Positions 26,199-35,252 of a DNA stretch of 42,510 nt are shown here, piece after piece. The position numbers were made by a program, and so were the translations under genes. This DNA comes from Methanomicrobia archaeon (GTDB taxonomy: Archaea > Halobacteriota > Syntropharchaeia > Alkanophagales > Methanospirareceae): positions 1 to 42,510 of the forward strand of contig JAFGHB010000083.1 in assembly GCA_016930255.1 (NCBI GenBank), read 5' to 3'. Positions within the stretch are counted from its first letter, which is position 1. Every line of letters begins with the position of its first letter. The notes beneath the pieces were generated by a model. The model was not told the origin of the DNA, did no database searches, and was given only the letters and a program-made list of their open reading frames with translations.

Positions 26199-28340
26199 TT
26201 ATCGTGCAAACGTCCTGCGGAACTTAAACGGCGAGAACTCAACGCCGCCGCCCTCGTAAAACTTCGTGAACCACTCGTAGTAATGCAGCCTGACCGCGTG
26301 GATTCCGGACATTATCGCCTCTAATACTACGACGACCGCGGTTCCGAGTATGAACACCACCACAGCCAAGCCGATATTTACCTGCGAACTCATGAACGTC
26401 AACAGAATGAAGACTTCGATCAACGCTGCGTGCGCCAACGCCAGCGCGAGAATACGGCCGTACGAGATGGTATTCGCGAGGAATCGGAAGAAGTTCTCCA
26501 GTACCGCTTCGATCACACCCGTAATGGCAATGATGAAGAGGTCGATGATGGACGGCTTCCCGTGCGCGCTTTCGTGCTTCAACTCATGAATGAAGCTGAG
26601 CAAAAAGAGCAAGAGTATGGGGAGCGCGACGAGTACCGCAAAGCCCTGCATGACGTTGATACTCTCGATTACACTCACAACAGCGACAACAAGGCCAATC
26701 TCCGCATCTGCTACAGAAGAGCTGAGGAGCACGAGTAAGAAATAGAGCGCACCCACTAATGTCCAAACCTTGACGATCCCCATTACGGTCCCTAACGTGT
26801 CTTTATCGGACAGCTTATTCGTCACACCCAGTACCACGCCGAGGCCCATGTGCAGTGCACCGATTAACAGTGTAATGACAAACATCCCAGTTACGTTCGG
26901 AATCGGCTCGAACCATAACGGCTCATGGATAAATAGCGCATGAAGCACATGCGGGACCTCCATCTCCATCGACGAATGAACTAAGTGTGCAGCATATTCA
27001 CTGAATCCGAAGAATTCGCCAAACAGGAGGCCGCCAAGTATAGAACAACCGCCGCATAACGAGATGATCATGCCCATGTCTTTCATACCTTTCAAGCCCT
27101 TAATTCCGAAAAACATTGCCAATCCGAGCAGAAGCAGTAAGAGCCCATGTCCGATATCGGGGAACATAAGACCGAACAGAACAGGGAACATGACCGCGGT
27201 GATCAGTGTTGGATCTATATCATGATAAGAAGGAAGGCTGTACATTCTGATGATCGATTCAAAAGGCTTGACGATCTTGGGATTCTTCAGTAACGAGGGC
27301 ACGCGCACGTCCGTTCTTTTCGGCTCCCGCACCTCGATCACGCACAGGCCGCCTACCTCGCCGTTTATACCTTCGATGACGGTATTCACCTCTTCCTGAG
27401 GCGTCCAGCCTTCGATCACCCGCACCCGCTCACTCGCGCCGAAGAGGATCTTCACCCGTGCCTTGCTCTCCTCTATCTGCACGAGATCTTGCATCGTCAG
27501 CAGGTCTTGAAGCCGCGTTTGCCTGAGTTCGTCAATTTCGCGTTCCTTATCCGTGATCTCTACCTCAAGCTCGCGTATCCGCGCCTCGACATCCCCGATC
27601 GCGTCCTTTACCGTCGCGGGCAGCTCACGTAGTGGCAGCTGGTACGGCTCGAAGTCGACCATCCGCAGCGCACGCTCCACTTCCGTCTTGTCCTTCTTTA
27701 AGGCAACCACAACGGCGAACGCATGCGAGGAATCAGTCGCTTCTTCTGCCTCCGTTATACCCTTTGAGACAATAACGTGGTTTCCGCCGACTGCTTCATC
27801 CAGCGTTGTCCCTAACTCGTCCAGATTCTTGCTTGGCACTTTACCCACGTACACCGAGGTAAAGTCCTTCTCACCGACGAAATCCAGATCAATGCCAAAA
27901 TCATCTAACGCCTTTAATATCCGCAGCAGCGCCTTGGGACGTGATAGTTCTCCTCGCAACCGTTCATTAGCGGTAGTTAACGCCGTTACGGTCTCCTCCA
28001 AGCTGCGGAACTCGCTCTCTATCTCCTCTAAGTCTATCTCTTCTACCGTGATCTTCGCCGCTTTTACCGCTGCTGGCTGTTCAGCACTGCCCTCCTCGTC
28101 ACCTTCAGCCGCAGGGGTTAGCAGAGCCCTCAGGTTCTCTATTCGAGTCAAGAGTTCAGAAGCTTTCATTATCGTCTCTTCTGCCTTAGATGGCTCTATC
28201 AGCCCGCCCCATTCATCCAGGAATTCCTTTATATCCGTGATATGAACATTACCCAAAACGTCGAGTCGCTTGATTATGCCGTCGATATCCTTTTCCAACG
28301 CGACAACACGCAGTTCCCTCATCTCCGCAGGTCTCAGCAT
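26199..28340 (-). CDS. atpI: A/V-type ATP synthase subunit I
   Basis: This is a protein of about 713 residues, the stator/proton-path subunit (subunit a analogue) of archaeal ATP synthase. A long cytosolic coiled-coil half (to about residue 365) is followed by a membrane half with about eight helices, including MFPDIGHGLLLLLLGLAMF and the helix ending SYGRILALALAHAALIE that bears the essential arginine. I start it at ATG 28340 (MLRPAEMRELRVV), because the longer frame to 28418 runs into a TATA box (GTATATAAG near 28403-28411). No other ATPase subunit gene is adjacent, although atpI is normally within the operon. Confidence 0.9.
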   Translation of the reverse strand: MLRPAEMRELRVVALEKDIDGIIKRLDVLGNVHITDIKEFLDEWGGLIEPSKAEETIMKASELLTRIENLRALLTPAAEGDEEGSAEQPAAVKAAKITVEEIDLEEIESEFRSLEETVTALTTANERLRGELSRPKALLRILKALDDFGIDLDFVGEKDFTSVYVGKVPSKNLDELGTTLDEAVGGNHVIVSKGITEAEEATDSSHAFAVVVALKKDKTEVERALRMVDFEPYQLPLRELPATVKDAIGDVEARIRELEVEITDKEREIDELRQTRLQDLLTMQDLVQIEESKARVKILFGASERVRVIEGWTPQEEVNTVIEGINGEVGGLCVIEVREPKRTDVRVPSLLKNPKIVKPFESIIRMYSLPSYHDIDPTLITAVMFPVLFGLMFPDIGHGLLLLLLGLAMFFGIKGLKGMKDMGMIISLCGGCSILGGLLFGEFFGFSEYAAHLVHSSMEMEVPHVLHALFIHEPLWFEPIPNVTGMFVITLLIGALHMGLGVVLGVTNKLSDKDTLGTVMGIVKVWTLVGALYFLLVLLSSSVADAEIGLVVAVVSVIESINVMQGFAVLVALPILLLFLLSFIHELKHESAHGKPSIIDLFIIAITGVIEAVLENFFRFLANTISYGRILALALAHAALIEVFILLTFMSSQVNIGLAVVVFILGTAVVVVLEAIMSGIHAVRLHYYEWFTKFYEGGGVEFSPFKFRRTFAR

Positions 28341-28401
28341 CGTATGTATGTATCCTATCTTGTTTGTCCTTACCCTATCCGCACCCTTACACTTTGGGTT
28401 T

Positions 28402-28412
28402 CTGTACTTATA
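28402..28412 (-). promoter_or_regulatory. TATA box of atpI
   Basis: GGTATATAAGT on the minus strand lies about 65 nt before ATG 28340. It implies a leader of about 40 nt and excludes the upstream start codon at 28418. Confidence 0.5.
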
Positions 28413-28475
28413 TACCAAACGAAATATTATGCCTTTTAAAACTTTTGCTTTTACGCGCGGGCGGGGGAATGAAAC

Positions 28476-28496
28476 TTTTTATATGCCGAGCGGCAT
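28476..28496 (+). promoter_or_regulatory. FrhB-like gene promoter with overlapping palindrome
   Basis: The TATA box TTTTTATATG (28476-28485) is immediately followed by, and overlaps, the inverted repeat ATGCCG-AG-CGGCAT (28483-28496). A palindrome between TATA box and transcription start is a natural repressor site. GGAGAG precedes ATG 28556. Confidence 0.45.
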
Positions 28497-28555
28497 GGTT
28501 ATGGTAGGTAGTAACCAAACGAAAGAATAGAGAGAGAATAGGGAAGGAGAGAAAA

Positions 28556-29671
28556 ATGGAAGAGAGGAAGAAATTCAGCGATTTGAAGCGAGAAGTGATA
28601 GATGCAGGTAAATGTACACTGTGCGGTGAGTGCGTTGCTACGTGCAGGTTGCTCGATCTCGATTATCTACGTATGGACTTTTCGGAGGGTCGACCAGTGC
28701 TCGGAGAAGGGCAGCAGCACCCGCCAACGTGCGGATCGTGCTACGCACCCCACGGGAGACCGGTGAAGAGCGGCGACCAGCAATGCCCGATCGATTGCGG
28801 CTACTGCTACTATCAATGTCCGCGGGTAGAGGAACCCGAGTTGAGAGAGGGTTTGGAGGAGTTTTACGAAGTTGTGAGTAAGGATGATGCGATACGAGGC
28901 GTGTGCCATAATGGTGGCGCGCTTATTTCGCTGCTCGCCTCGGCGCTTGAAGATGCGATGGTTGAAGGCTGCATAACCGTTGCGAATCGTGGTGATGCAA
29001 CGCCGGAAGTACGTGTGGCGATGAATAAGGCCATGTTGATGGAGAATGCAGGTGGCAGTTATGGCTATTCCGCGGCACTGACCGGCATAGCGGATGCGAT
29101 TTTGAACTACGGCCTCTGGAGCGTGGCTCTGGTAGGAACGCCGTGCCAGATGGCTGCGTATGAGAAGATGCTCGCTGTTGGACGCGGCACACACAATGCC
29201 CATGATTTCTCGTCCAATGTGCGGTTACGAATCAGCCTGCTTTGCCAGGGTGCGTATTCGTATGACGCTTTATTGAAGGACTTTATCGAAGGCAAGCGAG
29301 GTATACCGGCTGATACGATAACGAATTTTGAAATTCAGGACGATGGTCTGCACGTGTATGCGGGCGATAAGGAGCTGTTGCATGCAGGGCTCGACGAGAT
29401 CGCGAATTACAAGCGCGAGGGCTGTAAGATCTGCGAGGATTTCATCGGGCAGTTTGCGGACATCAGCGTCGGGCATATCGGCTCGCCTGCGGGTAAGTCA
29501 ACCGTGATCGTGCACACTGAGATTGGTAAGGACGCATTTGAAAACGCACGGCAGTGGGACTTTATAGAAGCGACGCCGATGGATGAACGGGGCGTGAAGC
29601 TGATACAGCTGCTCCAAGAAGATAAGAAGAAGGCCGGAATGGCCGAGAAGGCGCGAAGGCAAGCGCAATAG
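28556..29671 (+). CDS. FrhB/FpoF-family coenzyme F420-dependent oxidoreductase subunit
   Basis: This 371-residue protein carries FAD, Fe-S and F420-binding parts and passes electrons to or from F420. The N terminus has a ferredoxin-type CxxCxxCxxxC at Cys20, 23, 26 and 30, an extra CGSC pair (59, 62), then CPIDCGYCYYQC (77-88). The FrhB core follows with GALISLLASAL, KAMLMENAGGSYGYSAAL, ALVGTPCQMAA and the late GCKICEDF. It stands alone, without hydrogenase, Fpo or formate dehydrogenase genes, so its electron partner must be encoded elsewhere. GGAGAG lies 6-10 nt before the ATG. Confidence 0.88.
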   Translation: MEERKKFSDLKREVIDAGKCTLCGECVATCRLLDLDYLRMDFSEGRPVLGEGQQHPPTCGSCYAPHGRPVKSGDQQCPIDCGYCYYQCPRVEEPELREGLEEFYEVVSKDDAIRGVCHNGGALISLLASALEDAMVEGCITVANRGDATPEVRVAMNKAMLMENAGGSYGYSAALTGIADAILNYGLWSVALVGTPCQMAAYEKMLAVGRGTHNAHDFSSNVRLRISLLCQGAYSYDALLKDFIEGKRGIPADTITNFEIQDDGLHVYAGDKELLHAGLDEIANYKREGCKICEDFIGQFADISVGHIGSPAGKSTVIVHTEIGKDAFENARQWDFIEATPMDERGVKLIQLLQEDKKKAGMAEKARRQAQ

Positions 29672-29700
29672 CCTCGATAGATTTATAGGCTGGTACCACA

Positions 29701-30516
29701 ATGGAAATCGAAGACCTGTTAGATATTTCAGCGGAGATACGAGAATCTCTACGAACCTACCTTGCGGAGACTGCAGACCATGGCGAGGTGGTCAAGAGGC
29801 GGGCGCAGGACGTAACGAGAAGAGTAGACCTTTTCGCGGAAGAAGCGTTAGAAAATGCGTTACAGAACCGTGACCTCTGTGCACGGATAATTTCAGAGGA
29901 ATTGGGCGATCATGTATACCCAGAAGGCGGTGAGCCGGAATTCACGCTCAGCTTTGACCCTATAGACGGATCTACCAACGCTACCCTGGGAATTCCGTTC
30001 TTCTGCTCTTCGATCGCGTACTCGCCGAACGTGGCGCACATTGCGTTTGAGGATATTCAGGCGAGTGTGGTTGCGACTATCTATGGCAAGACCTACTACG
30101 CGGTGAAGGGCGACCACGCATGGGTGGATGGTACGCAGCTTCCTCGTGAGATAATGGGTAAGACGAAACGCGCGTTCTCCATCTACACCTACGGTGCAAG
30201 TTCGATACCTGAGCCGCTGCTGCAGTTCTTTACAGGCAATAGGACGAAGGTCATTCGCGTCCTGGGCAGTATCGCGCTGGAGATCTGCCTGGTTGCCGAG
30301 GGTGCTCTGGACGCGGTAATCGACGTCCGCGACCTGGTAAATGGCTATGACATTGCCGGTGCCGCCTTGATTTTAAAAGAGGCTGGAGGAGTGATAACGG
30401 ATTTAGAGGGCGACGAGCTAAGGACCGAAGTAGGAGAAACGCACAATCTTTCTCTTATTGCTGCTTTGAAGTCTGAGGTTCATGCGGAGATGCGTGAGAT
30501 GGTGTTGTCAAAATAA
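29701..30516 (+). CDS. suhB: Inositol-monophosphatase / fructose-1,6-bisphosphatase family phosphatase
   Basis: This 271-residue Mg-dependent phosphatase is of the archaeal bifunctional IMPase/FBPase type. Metal ligands: Glu66-Glu67 (SEELGDH), DPIDGSTN at 86-93, and the distal Asp in VNGYDIAGAALILKEAGG. Possible roles are the last step of gluconeogenesis or synthesis of inositol phosphate lipids and solutes. It starts 29 nt after the FrhB-like gene and is probably co-transcribed. It is convergent with hicA. Confidence 0.87.
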   Translation: MEIEDLLDISAEIRESLRTYLAETADHGEVVKRRAQDVTRRVDLFAEEALENALQNRDLCARIISEELGDHVYPEGGEPEFTLSFDPIDGSTNATLGIPFFCSSIAYSPNVAHIAFEDIQASVVATIYGKTYYAVKGDHAWVDGTQLPREIMGKTKRAFSIYTYGASSIPEPLLQFFTGNRTKVIRVLGSIALEICLVAEGALDAVIDVRDLVNGYDIAGAALILKEAGGVITDLEGDELRTEVGETHNLSLIAALKSEVHAEMREMVLSK

Positions 30517-30525
30517 ATCGAAAAC

Positions 30526-30759
30526 CTAAAGGCTTTCAAGTAGTTCAAGCCATTCTTCTCTTGTTAGCTTAGCGTCGTGTATTATCTTTCGAATCATCCC
30601 TTTTCCAATATCTTCGCCGGTATGAACGGTAATGAGCGTGGTTCTCCCGTCGGGATGGCGCATGAATAGATGACTGCCTTTTTGTCTAAGTTGTTTGAAT
30701 CCTCTCTTTTCAAGTGCCTTTATTACAGTTTTAGCGGGAAGTGGTTTGATCTTTTGCAT
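30526..30759 (-). CDS. hicA: HicA-family mRNA interferase toxin
   Basis: This 77-residue dsRBD-fold toxin cleaves mRNA. It has the family pattern: LPAKTVIKALEKRGF, the catalytic His30 in QKGSHLFMRHPDGR, and TLITVHTGEDIGKGMIRKIIHDAKLTREEW. The length is normal. The antitoxin hicB lies upstream on the same strand, 80 nt away. Convergent with the phosphatase gene, 9 nt apart. Confidence 0.9.
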   Translation of the reverse strand: MQKIKPLPAKTVIKALEKRGFKQLRQKGSHLFMRHPDGRTTLITVHTGEDIGKGMIRKIIHDAKLTREEWLELLESL

Positions 30760-30839
30760 CTCTTTTGACGTTCTGATCGAACGCGCTTATATTACTTTAT
30801 TCGAAGCTCCTTACAAAATGATGATATAAAGCTCAAGAA

Positions 30840-31061
30840 TTAAACAGTAACTTCAACCTTCTGAATGCCCACAAATGCTAAAGGAACCTCCTCTGCGATT
30901 CCCGATTCAACCTCTAAGTAGAGCTGTATAGCTTCTTTTATCCGCTTTTGCAACTCATCTAAGGTTTTAGCTTGTGTATGGCAGCCTTCCAGTTCAGGTA
31001 CCGATGCGACGTATATCCCATCTTCATCCTGCTCGATAACGATGGTGAATTCCTTCTTCAT
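30840..31061 (-). CDS. hicB: HicB-family antitoxin
   Basis: This 73-residue protein has a partial RNase-H-like HicB fold: FTIVIEQDEDGIYVASVPELEGCHTQAKTLDEL-type sequence followed by an acidic helix. It lacks the C-terminal HTH or RHH domain found in long HicB proteins, so DNA binding must be indirect or absent. The order hicB-hicA is one of the two usual ones. TATA-like CTTTTAAATC lies about 30 nt upstream (near 31086-31095). Confidence 0.88.
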   Translation of the reverse strand: MKKEFTIVIEQDEDGIYVASVPELEGCHTQAKTLDELQKRIKEAIQLYLEVESGIAEEVPLAFVGIQKVEVTV

Positions 31062-31187
31062 CCTAGTTTTCCCTTATCTTTGAAGATTTAAAAGGTTTTT
31101 CATAAAGGTCGCTTATATTCTTTTTTAGCAGCCGTGTGCTGAACCAGCCGGGAACCACAACCACAGGAAAGTGAAGACAAAAGTAAA

Positions 31188-32960
31188 ATGCGGATAGCGA
31201 TAGTGAAGAAGGACAAGTGCCAGCCGAAGAAGTGCACGTACGAATGCATCAAGTACTGCCCGATGGTTCGTACCGGGGAGGAGACGGTCGTCCAGGGAGA
31301 AGATAGCAAGCCGATCATATCAGAGGAGTTGTGTGAAGGCTGCGGGATCTGCATAAAGAAATGCCCGTTCTCTGCTATTTCTATCATAGGCTTGCCCGAA
31401 GAGCTGGAGGGTGAAGAGGCGCATCGTTACGGCGAAAACGGGTTTGTCCTGTACGGTATGCCGATCCCGAAAGCGGGGAAGATAACCGGGCTGTTAGGCC
31501 AGAACGGGATCGGGAAGAGCACGGCGATTAACATATTGTCAGGACTGCAAGTGCCGAACCTCGGCAACGTCGATGCTGAGGTTCAATGGAGCGAGATAAT
31601 CAAGCGCTATGCGGGCTCAGAACTACAGAATTACTTTGATAAACTCTCTAAAGGCAAAATTAATGTTTCTTACAAGCCGCAATATGTGGATGCAATACCG
31701 AAATACTTCGATGGCACGGTATCCGAGCTGCTAGCAAGCACGGACGAGACCGGTGAGTCGGAAGGGCTGATAAAGGCGTTTGAACTCGCATCGGCACTGA
31801 ATACTGATATAAAGGCACTCAGTGGCGGCGAACTGCAACGAGTTGCGGTAATCGGCTGTCTGATACGTGATGCGGATTTCTACTTCCTGGATGAGATAAC
31901 GCCGTATCTGGACATTTATCAGCGTGTGCAGGTGGCGAAGGGGATACGAACCGTTTTGGAGGCGAAGCCGGTGGTTGTGGTGGAGCACGACCTCGCGATC
32001 CTGGATATGGTCGCGGATTACGTGCATCTTCTGTATGGCGCGCCGGGCGAGTACGGCGTGGTGACCCTGCCGAAGAGCACGAGCAGAGGAATAAACGAAT
32101 ATCTGAGCGGTTTCTTACAGGCGGAGAACGTGCGGATACGGGATAAGCCGATCGAGTTCACTGCGCATCCGCCGCGTGAGAAGCTAGAAGTACGTAACGT
32201 TTCCATCGAATACGACGACTTTGAGAAGAGCTATGGTGAGGACGGCTTCGTCTTGGAGGCGCAGCCGGGTACTATCGAGGAAGGCGAGGTGCTGGGCGGC
32301 GTTGGGCGCAATGCAATTGGTAAAAGTACGTTCGTGAAGGTTCTGGTAGGCGATATCAAGCCAACAGTAGGGCGCGTAGCGTCTAACATTACCGTTTCGT
32401 ACAAGCCGCAGTACATAAAGGGCACGTTGGATATGAAGGTCAAGGATTTCATCTATTCACTCAAAGAGGGCGGATTAACCGATTCCGATGAGATTGATGT
32501 GATACGCCCGCTAGGGATACCGGAGATCGAGGAGAAGTGCATAAGCGATCTCAGCGGCGGCGAATTGCAGAGCGTGGCGATCGCTGCGTGTCTTTGCCGG
32601 GATACTTCGTTCTACGTGCTGGACGAGCCGTCGGCGCATCTTGATGTGGAGCAGAAGGTGCGGTTGATCAAGACCTTACGGCGGTATGCGGAACGAAGGG
32701 CGGTAGCAATGCTGATCGTTGACCACGACATCTATGTGATCGATCTGTTGAGCGATCGGCTGATGGTCTTCGAGGGCGTGCCGGGCGTCCGCGGCGAGAT
32801 AAAAGGCTGCTTTGAGATGCGAGAGGGCATGAACCTGTTCTTGAAAGAGTTAGGTGTGACCTTCAGGCGCGACGAGAGCACGCTCCGGCCACGGATAAAT
32901 AAAATTGGGTCGGCGAAGGACCGAGAACAGAAGGCGAAGGGGAAGTATTATTATTTGTGA
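31188..32960 (+). CDS. ABCE1 / Rli1 ribosome-recycling ATPase
   Basis: This 590-residue twin-ABC Fe-S protein splits ribosomes after termination together with aRF1/Pelota. Two 4Fe-4S clusters use Cys11, 16, 20, 24 and Cys49, 52, 55, 59. NBD1: Walker A GQNGIGKS (104-111), signature LSGGELQRVAV and Walker B FYFLDEITPYLD. NBD2: GRNAIGKST, LSGGELQSVAI and VLDEPSAHLD. In NBD1 the usual DEPSSYLD reads DEITPYLD, a change next to the catalytic Glu that is worth noting. The rest is standard. Divergent from hicBA across a 126-nt gap with TATA-like CTTATATTC near 31111. Confidence 0.93.
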   Translation: MRIAIVKKDKCQPKKCTYECIKYCPMVRTGEETVVQGEDSKPIISEELCEGCGICIKKCPFSAISIIGLPEELEGEEAHRYGENGFVLYGMPIPKAGKITGLLGQNGIGKSTAINILSGLQVPNLGNVDAEVQWSEIIKRYAGSELQNYFDKLSKGKINVSYKPQYVDAIPKYFDGTVSELLASTDETGESEGLIKAFELASALNTDIKALSGGELQRVAVIGCLIRDADFYFLDEITPYLDIYQRVQVAKGIRTVLEAKPVVVVEHDLAILDMVADYVHLLYGAPGEYGVVTLPKSTSRGINEYLSGFLQAENVRIRDKPIEFTAHPPREKLEVRNVSIEYDDFEKSYGEDGFVLEAQPGTIEEGEVLGGVGRNAIGKSTFVKVLVGDIKPTVGRVASNITVSYKPQYIKGTLDMKVKDFIYSLKEGGLTDSDEIDVIRPLGIPEIEEKCISDLSGGELQSVAIAACLCRDTSFYVLDEPSAHLDVEQKVRLIKTLRRYAERRAVAMLIVDHDIYVIDLLSDRLMVFEGVPGVRGEIKGCFEMREGMNLFLKELGVTFRRDESTLRPRINKIGSAKDREQKAKGKYYYL

Positions 32961-32981
32961 GGGTTGTTTTACGAAATACAG

Positions 32982-33152
32982 TCATTCAGTTAATAGCTCA
33001 GCAAGTAAGTCATCAACAGACGTAACTTCCTTAACTTTTCCTGCTTTTATATCCTGGTCACTTTTACGGAGTGCTTCCATCGTTTTTTGATTGTTTAGAA
33101 TCTCTACTGAATCAACGAGTGCGTCGAGATCTTTTCGAGTGATAATCATCAT
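32982..33152 (-). CDS. RelB-like antitoxin, no toxin adjacent
   Basis: This 56-residue protein (MMIITRKDLDALVDSVEIL) is followed by MEALRKSDQDIKAGKVKEV and an acidic helix ending LLAELLTE. The KSDQDIKAGK segment parallels ESRDDFKAGR in the antitoxin at 8498-8701, so both belong to one RelB-like family. GGAG about 4 nt before ATG 33152 supports this start over the upstream GTG. Downstream lies the end of ABCE1, upstream the glycosylase gene; no toxin ORF is seen. It may neutralise the RelE at 8702 or be a relic. Confidence 0.6.
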   Translation of the reverse strand: MMIITRKDLDALVDSVEILNNQKTMEALRKSDQDIKAGKVKEVTSVDDLLAELLTE

Positions 33153-33204
33153 ATCTCCGCTCTCCACCTTTTATCCTATCTGTTGATTAGTTGATCTTTA
33201 AACC

Positions 33205-34107
33205 TTATATCTCCAAACTCAATCGACTCGCGAGTATCAAGTAATAACCAGCCAGGCCTTTCCAGCGTCCCCACTTCTCGGCGATTTCACGTGCCTCGGC
33301 GCCGGAGATTTTGCGATCGTTACAGTAATAGTGCGCGATATGGCGTCGCAGCCCGAGGTCATCCGCCGGTATGGCTTCTAATTTGTGCATGCCGCGCAGC
33401 ATCGTCAGCTCTGCGGTCCACACGCCAATGCCTCTTATCTTAACCAGTTCCTTGATAATTTTCTCTGCATTCTCGTAGGTTTGGAAGTGCTCTAAATCCA
33501 GCTCGCCTTTAACAATAGCAGTAACGATGCCGTGAATATACTCCGCTTTGCGCATACTCAAGCCGCAGTTGCGGAGCTGTTCCATCGTTCCAGCAGCTAT
33601 GTTTTCTGGCGTCGGATATGCGTAATAAACTTTCTCATTTAGCGTTAATTGGTCGCCAAACGTTTTGATCACGTTGCGTTCTAACACATGCGCCACGTTG
33701 AGTGAGATCTGCTGCTCTATGATCGAGTCAACCAGCGCTTCAAAGACGGTAGGCGTGGTCGGGCTTTTTAAGCCTCTTAATCTTTGGGTCAACGTTGCCA
33801 TAGTCGTATCGGTTTTAACCGCGTCATAAAACGCAGTGAGGTTAAGTGGCAAATTGAAAAGTGAGGTGACCAAATCTTCGATTTGCTTCTTGTCGTTCGT
33901 GGAGATTCCTTCGGTTAGTTCGATAGCTAACTCAGGAGTATCCACCGTTCCCGACGAGGTTATCGTAGCAAGCATGAGCTTCTTGGTTCTGAGAACCTGC
34001 CAGTACTTACCGTTCTCGTAGGTGCGGATTTGAGGATCGCCGCCCGCAAAAATGGTTGCGCTGAGATGGAAATCGAAGGGTGGTACGGGTTTTAGCGTGA
34101 GGTTCAT
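33205..34107 (-). CDS. AlkA/OGG1-type DNA glycosylase
   Basis: This 300-residue HhH-GPD base-excision repair enzyme has an N-terminal TBP-like beta domain (LTLKPVPPFDFHLSATIF), the helical bundle with EALVDSIIEQQISL, and the helix-hairpin-helix LVKIRGIGVWTAELTML. Catalytic Asp is in PADDLGLRR. It removes alkylated or oxidised bases; which one cannot be settled by sequence, since a lysine of the OGG type is not obvious while the Asp is. The length is close to E. coli AlkA. Confidence 0.85.
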   Translation of the reverse strand: MNLTLKPVPPFDFHLSATIFAGGDPQIRTYENGKYWQVLRTKKLMLATITSSGTVDTPELAIELTEGISTNDKKQIEDLVTSLFNLPLNLTAFYDAVKTDTTMATLTQRLRGLKSPTTPTVFEALVDSIIEQQISLNVAHVLERNVIKTFGDQLTLNEKVYYAYPTPENIAAGTMEQLRNCGLSMRKAEYIHGIVTAIVKGELDLEHFQTYENAEKIIKELVKIRGIGVWTAELTMLRGMHKLEAIPADDLGLRRHIAHYYCNDRKISGAEAREIAEKWGRWKGLAGYYLILASRLSLEI

Positions 34108-34262
34108 ATCTCATTTCAGTACAAACGGTGAAGCGTTATAAATGTTTTTTTGATGAGACCGATAGCGGAAGAAAAAAGAAAGTTTTATTAGTTATGAGTG
34201 TATCTTTATCCCTATTTCAGCGCTCTAAAGTGTTGAGAGTATTGAAGTAGCTTGTTGGACTA

Positions 34263-34511
34263 ATGGTAAAAGAGGCGCTTATAGAGGTTGATGCGAACGA
34301 AGTAGCGGAACACATTAAAGCCGCTGCAGAAGATGCCGATAACGAGCAAGAACTATTGATGAATGCGGCACCCACATTGACCTCAGTTCTTGGCAAGCTC
34401 GGCATAGCGAACTACGATGTCCACTATGAATTCAGGACTGGGCGGGGCACGCTGGTAGGAGGGGGCGAAGGGATAATTGATGCGCTTTATGGCCGTGTGG
34501 TCGTGGAGTAA
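34263..34511 (+). pseudogene. Restriction-modification protein, N-terminal part (ended by in-frame TAA)
   Basis: The first 82 codons of a large restriction-modification gene: helices rich in Ala and Glu, then LYGRVVVE, which resembles the core of a PD-(D/E)xK nuclease (E-x-K strand). TAA at 34509-34511 interrupts the frame. Reading through it gives ERPGALKSPAGFNHAKEQVI and so joins the next segment in the same frame. The TAA probably replaces a Tyr codon (VEYERPG). Confidence 0.7.
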
Positions 34512-35252
34512 GAGCGCCCCGGTGCGCTTAAATCCCCTGCGGGGTTTAATCACGCAAAAGAGCAGGTGATAGGCTATATTCAGCAACTGGCACCCGCAGC
34601 TGAAGATTGGCAGAGATATTTTGGGGTGGTGTTAGACGGTCATCAGGTAGGTTTTGTTCGGTTCCGGGAGCGTTGGTTGTCTGATGGTCCGTATCCCGTC
34701 AATGGACACACGATACTCACGTTTCTGGAAGCGCTCAGAGGGTTGAGAAGGTGGCCGCTTAGGGTAGAATTGTTGAACAAATACCTCGGTGCGGGGAGCC
34801 CCGTAGCTGAGACGCTTATACGGGTGCTTTACGAGACGTTAGCCACTAATAGAGTGCATAAACGGGTGAAGGTGCTGTTTAACGATTGGAAGCGAGTATT
34901 CGGGCAGGTTTGCGGCTATTCGCCGGAGAAGATCAAAGGATTAGAGAAAGCTTACGGCATTGGTAAGGATGAAATCGATTATGAAGGGCTGCTTTTCGCT
35001 GTTCACACGTACTACGCTCTTTTAATGAAATTGCTGGCGGCGGAAGTCGCCGTTTCTCTGGGCGACGGTTACCTTCAGTCTTATTTGAAGAAGTTTGAGG
35101 AGGCTTATTATCAGGGCCATGACGAGCTGAAGGATATGCTGCGGGACGTGGAGGAGGGCGCCATCTTTGCAAGTGCGATAGGAATAAAGAACTTCTTAGA
35201 GGGCGATTATTTCGGCTGGTATCTTGATGTATGGGATGAGCAATTAGGATAA
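34512..35252 (+). pseudogene. Restriction-modification protein, second segment (ended by in-frame TAA)
   Basis: Open frame continuous with the previous segment: AGFNHAKEQVIGYIQQLAP, YFGVVLDGHQVGFVRFRERW, then a long helical zone to DVWDEQLG. TAA at 35250-35252 again stops it in frame, just before AVSKLASALSNFEPATLE. An internal GTG (34566) gives a 228-codon ORF, but the homology begins before it. Nothing suggests a separate gene. Confidence 0.7.
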
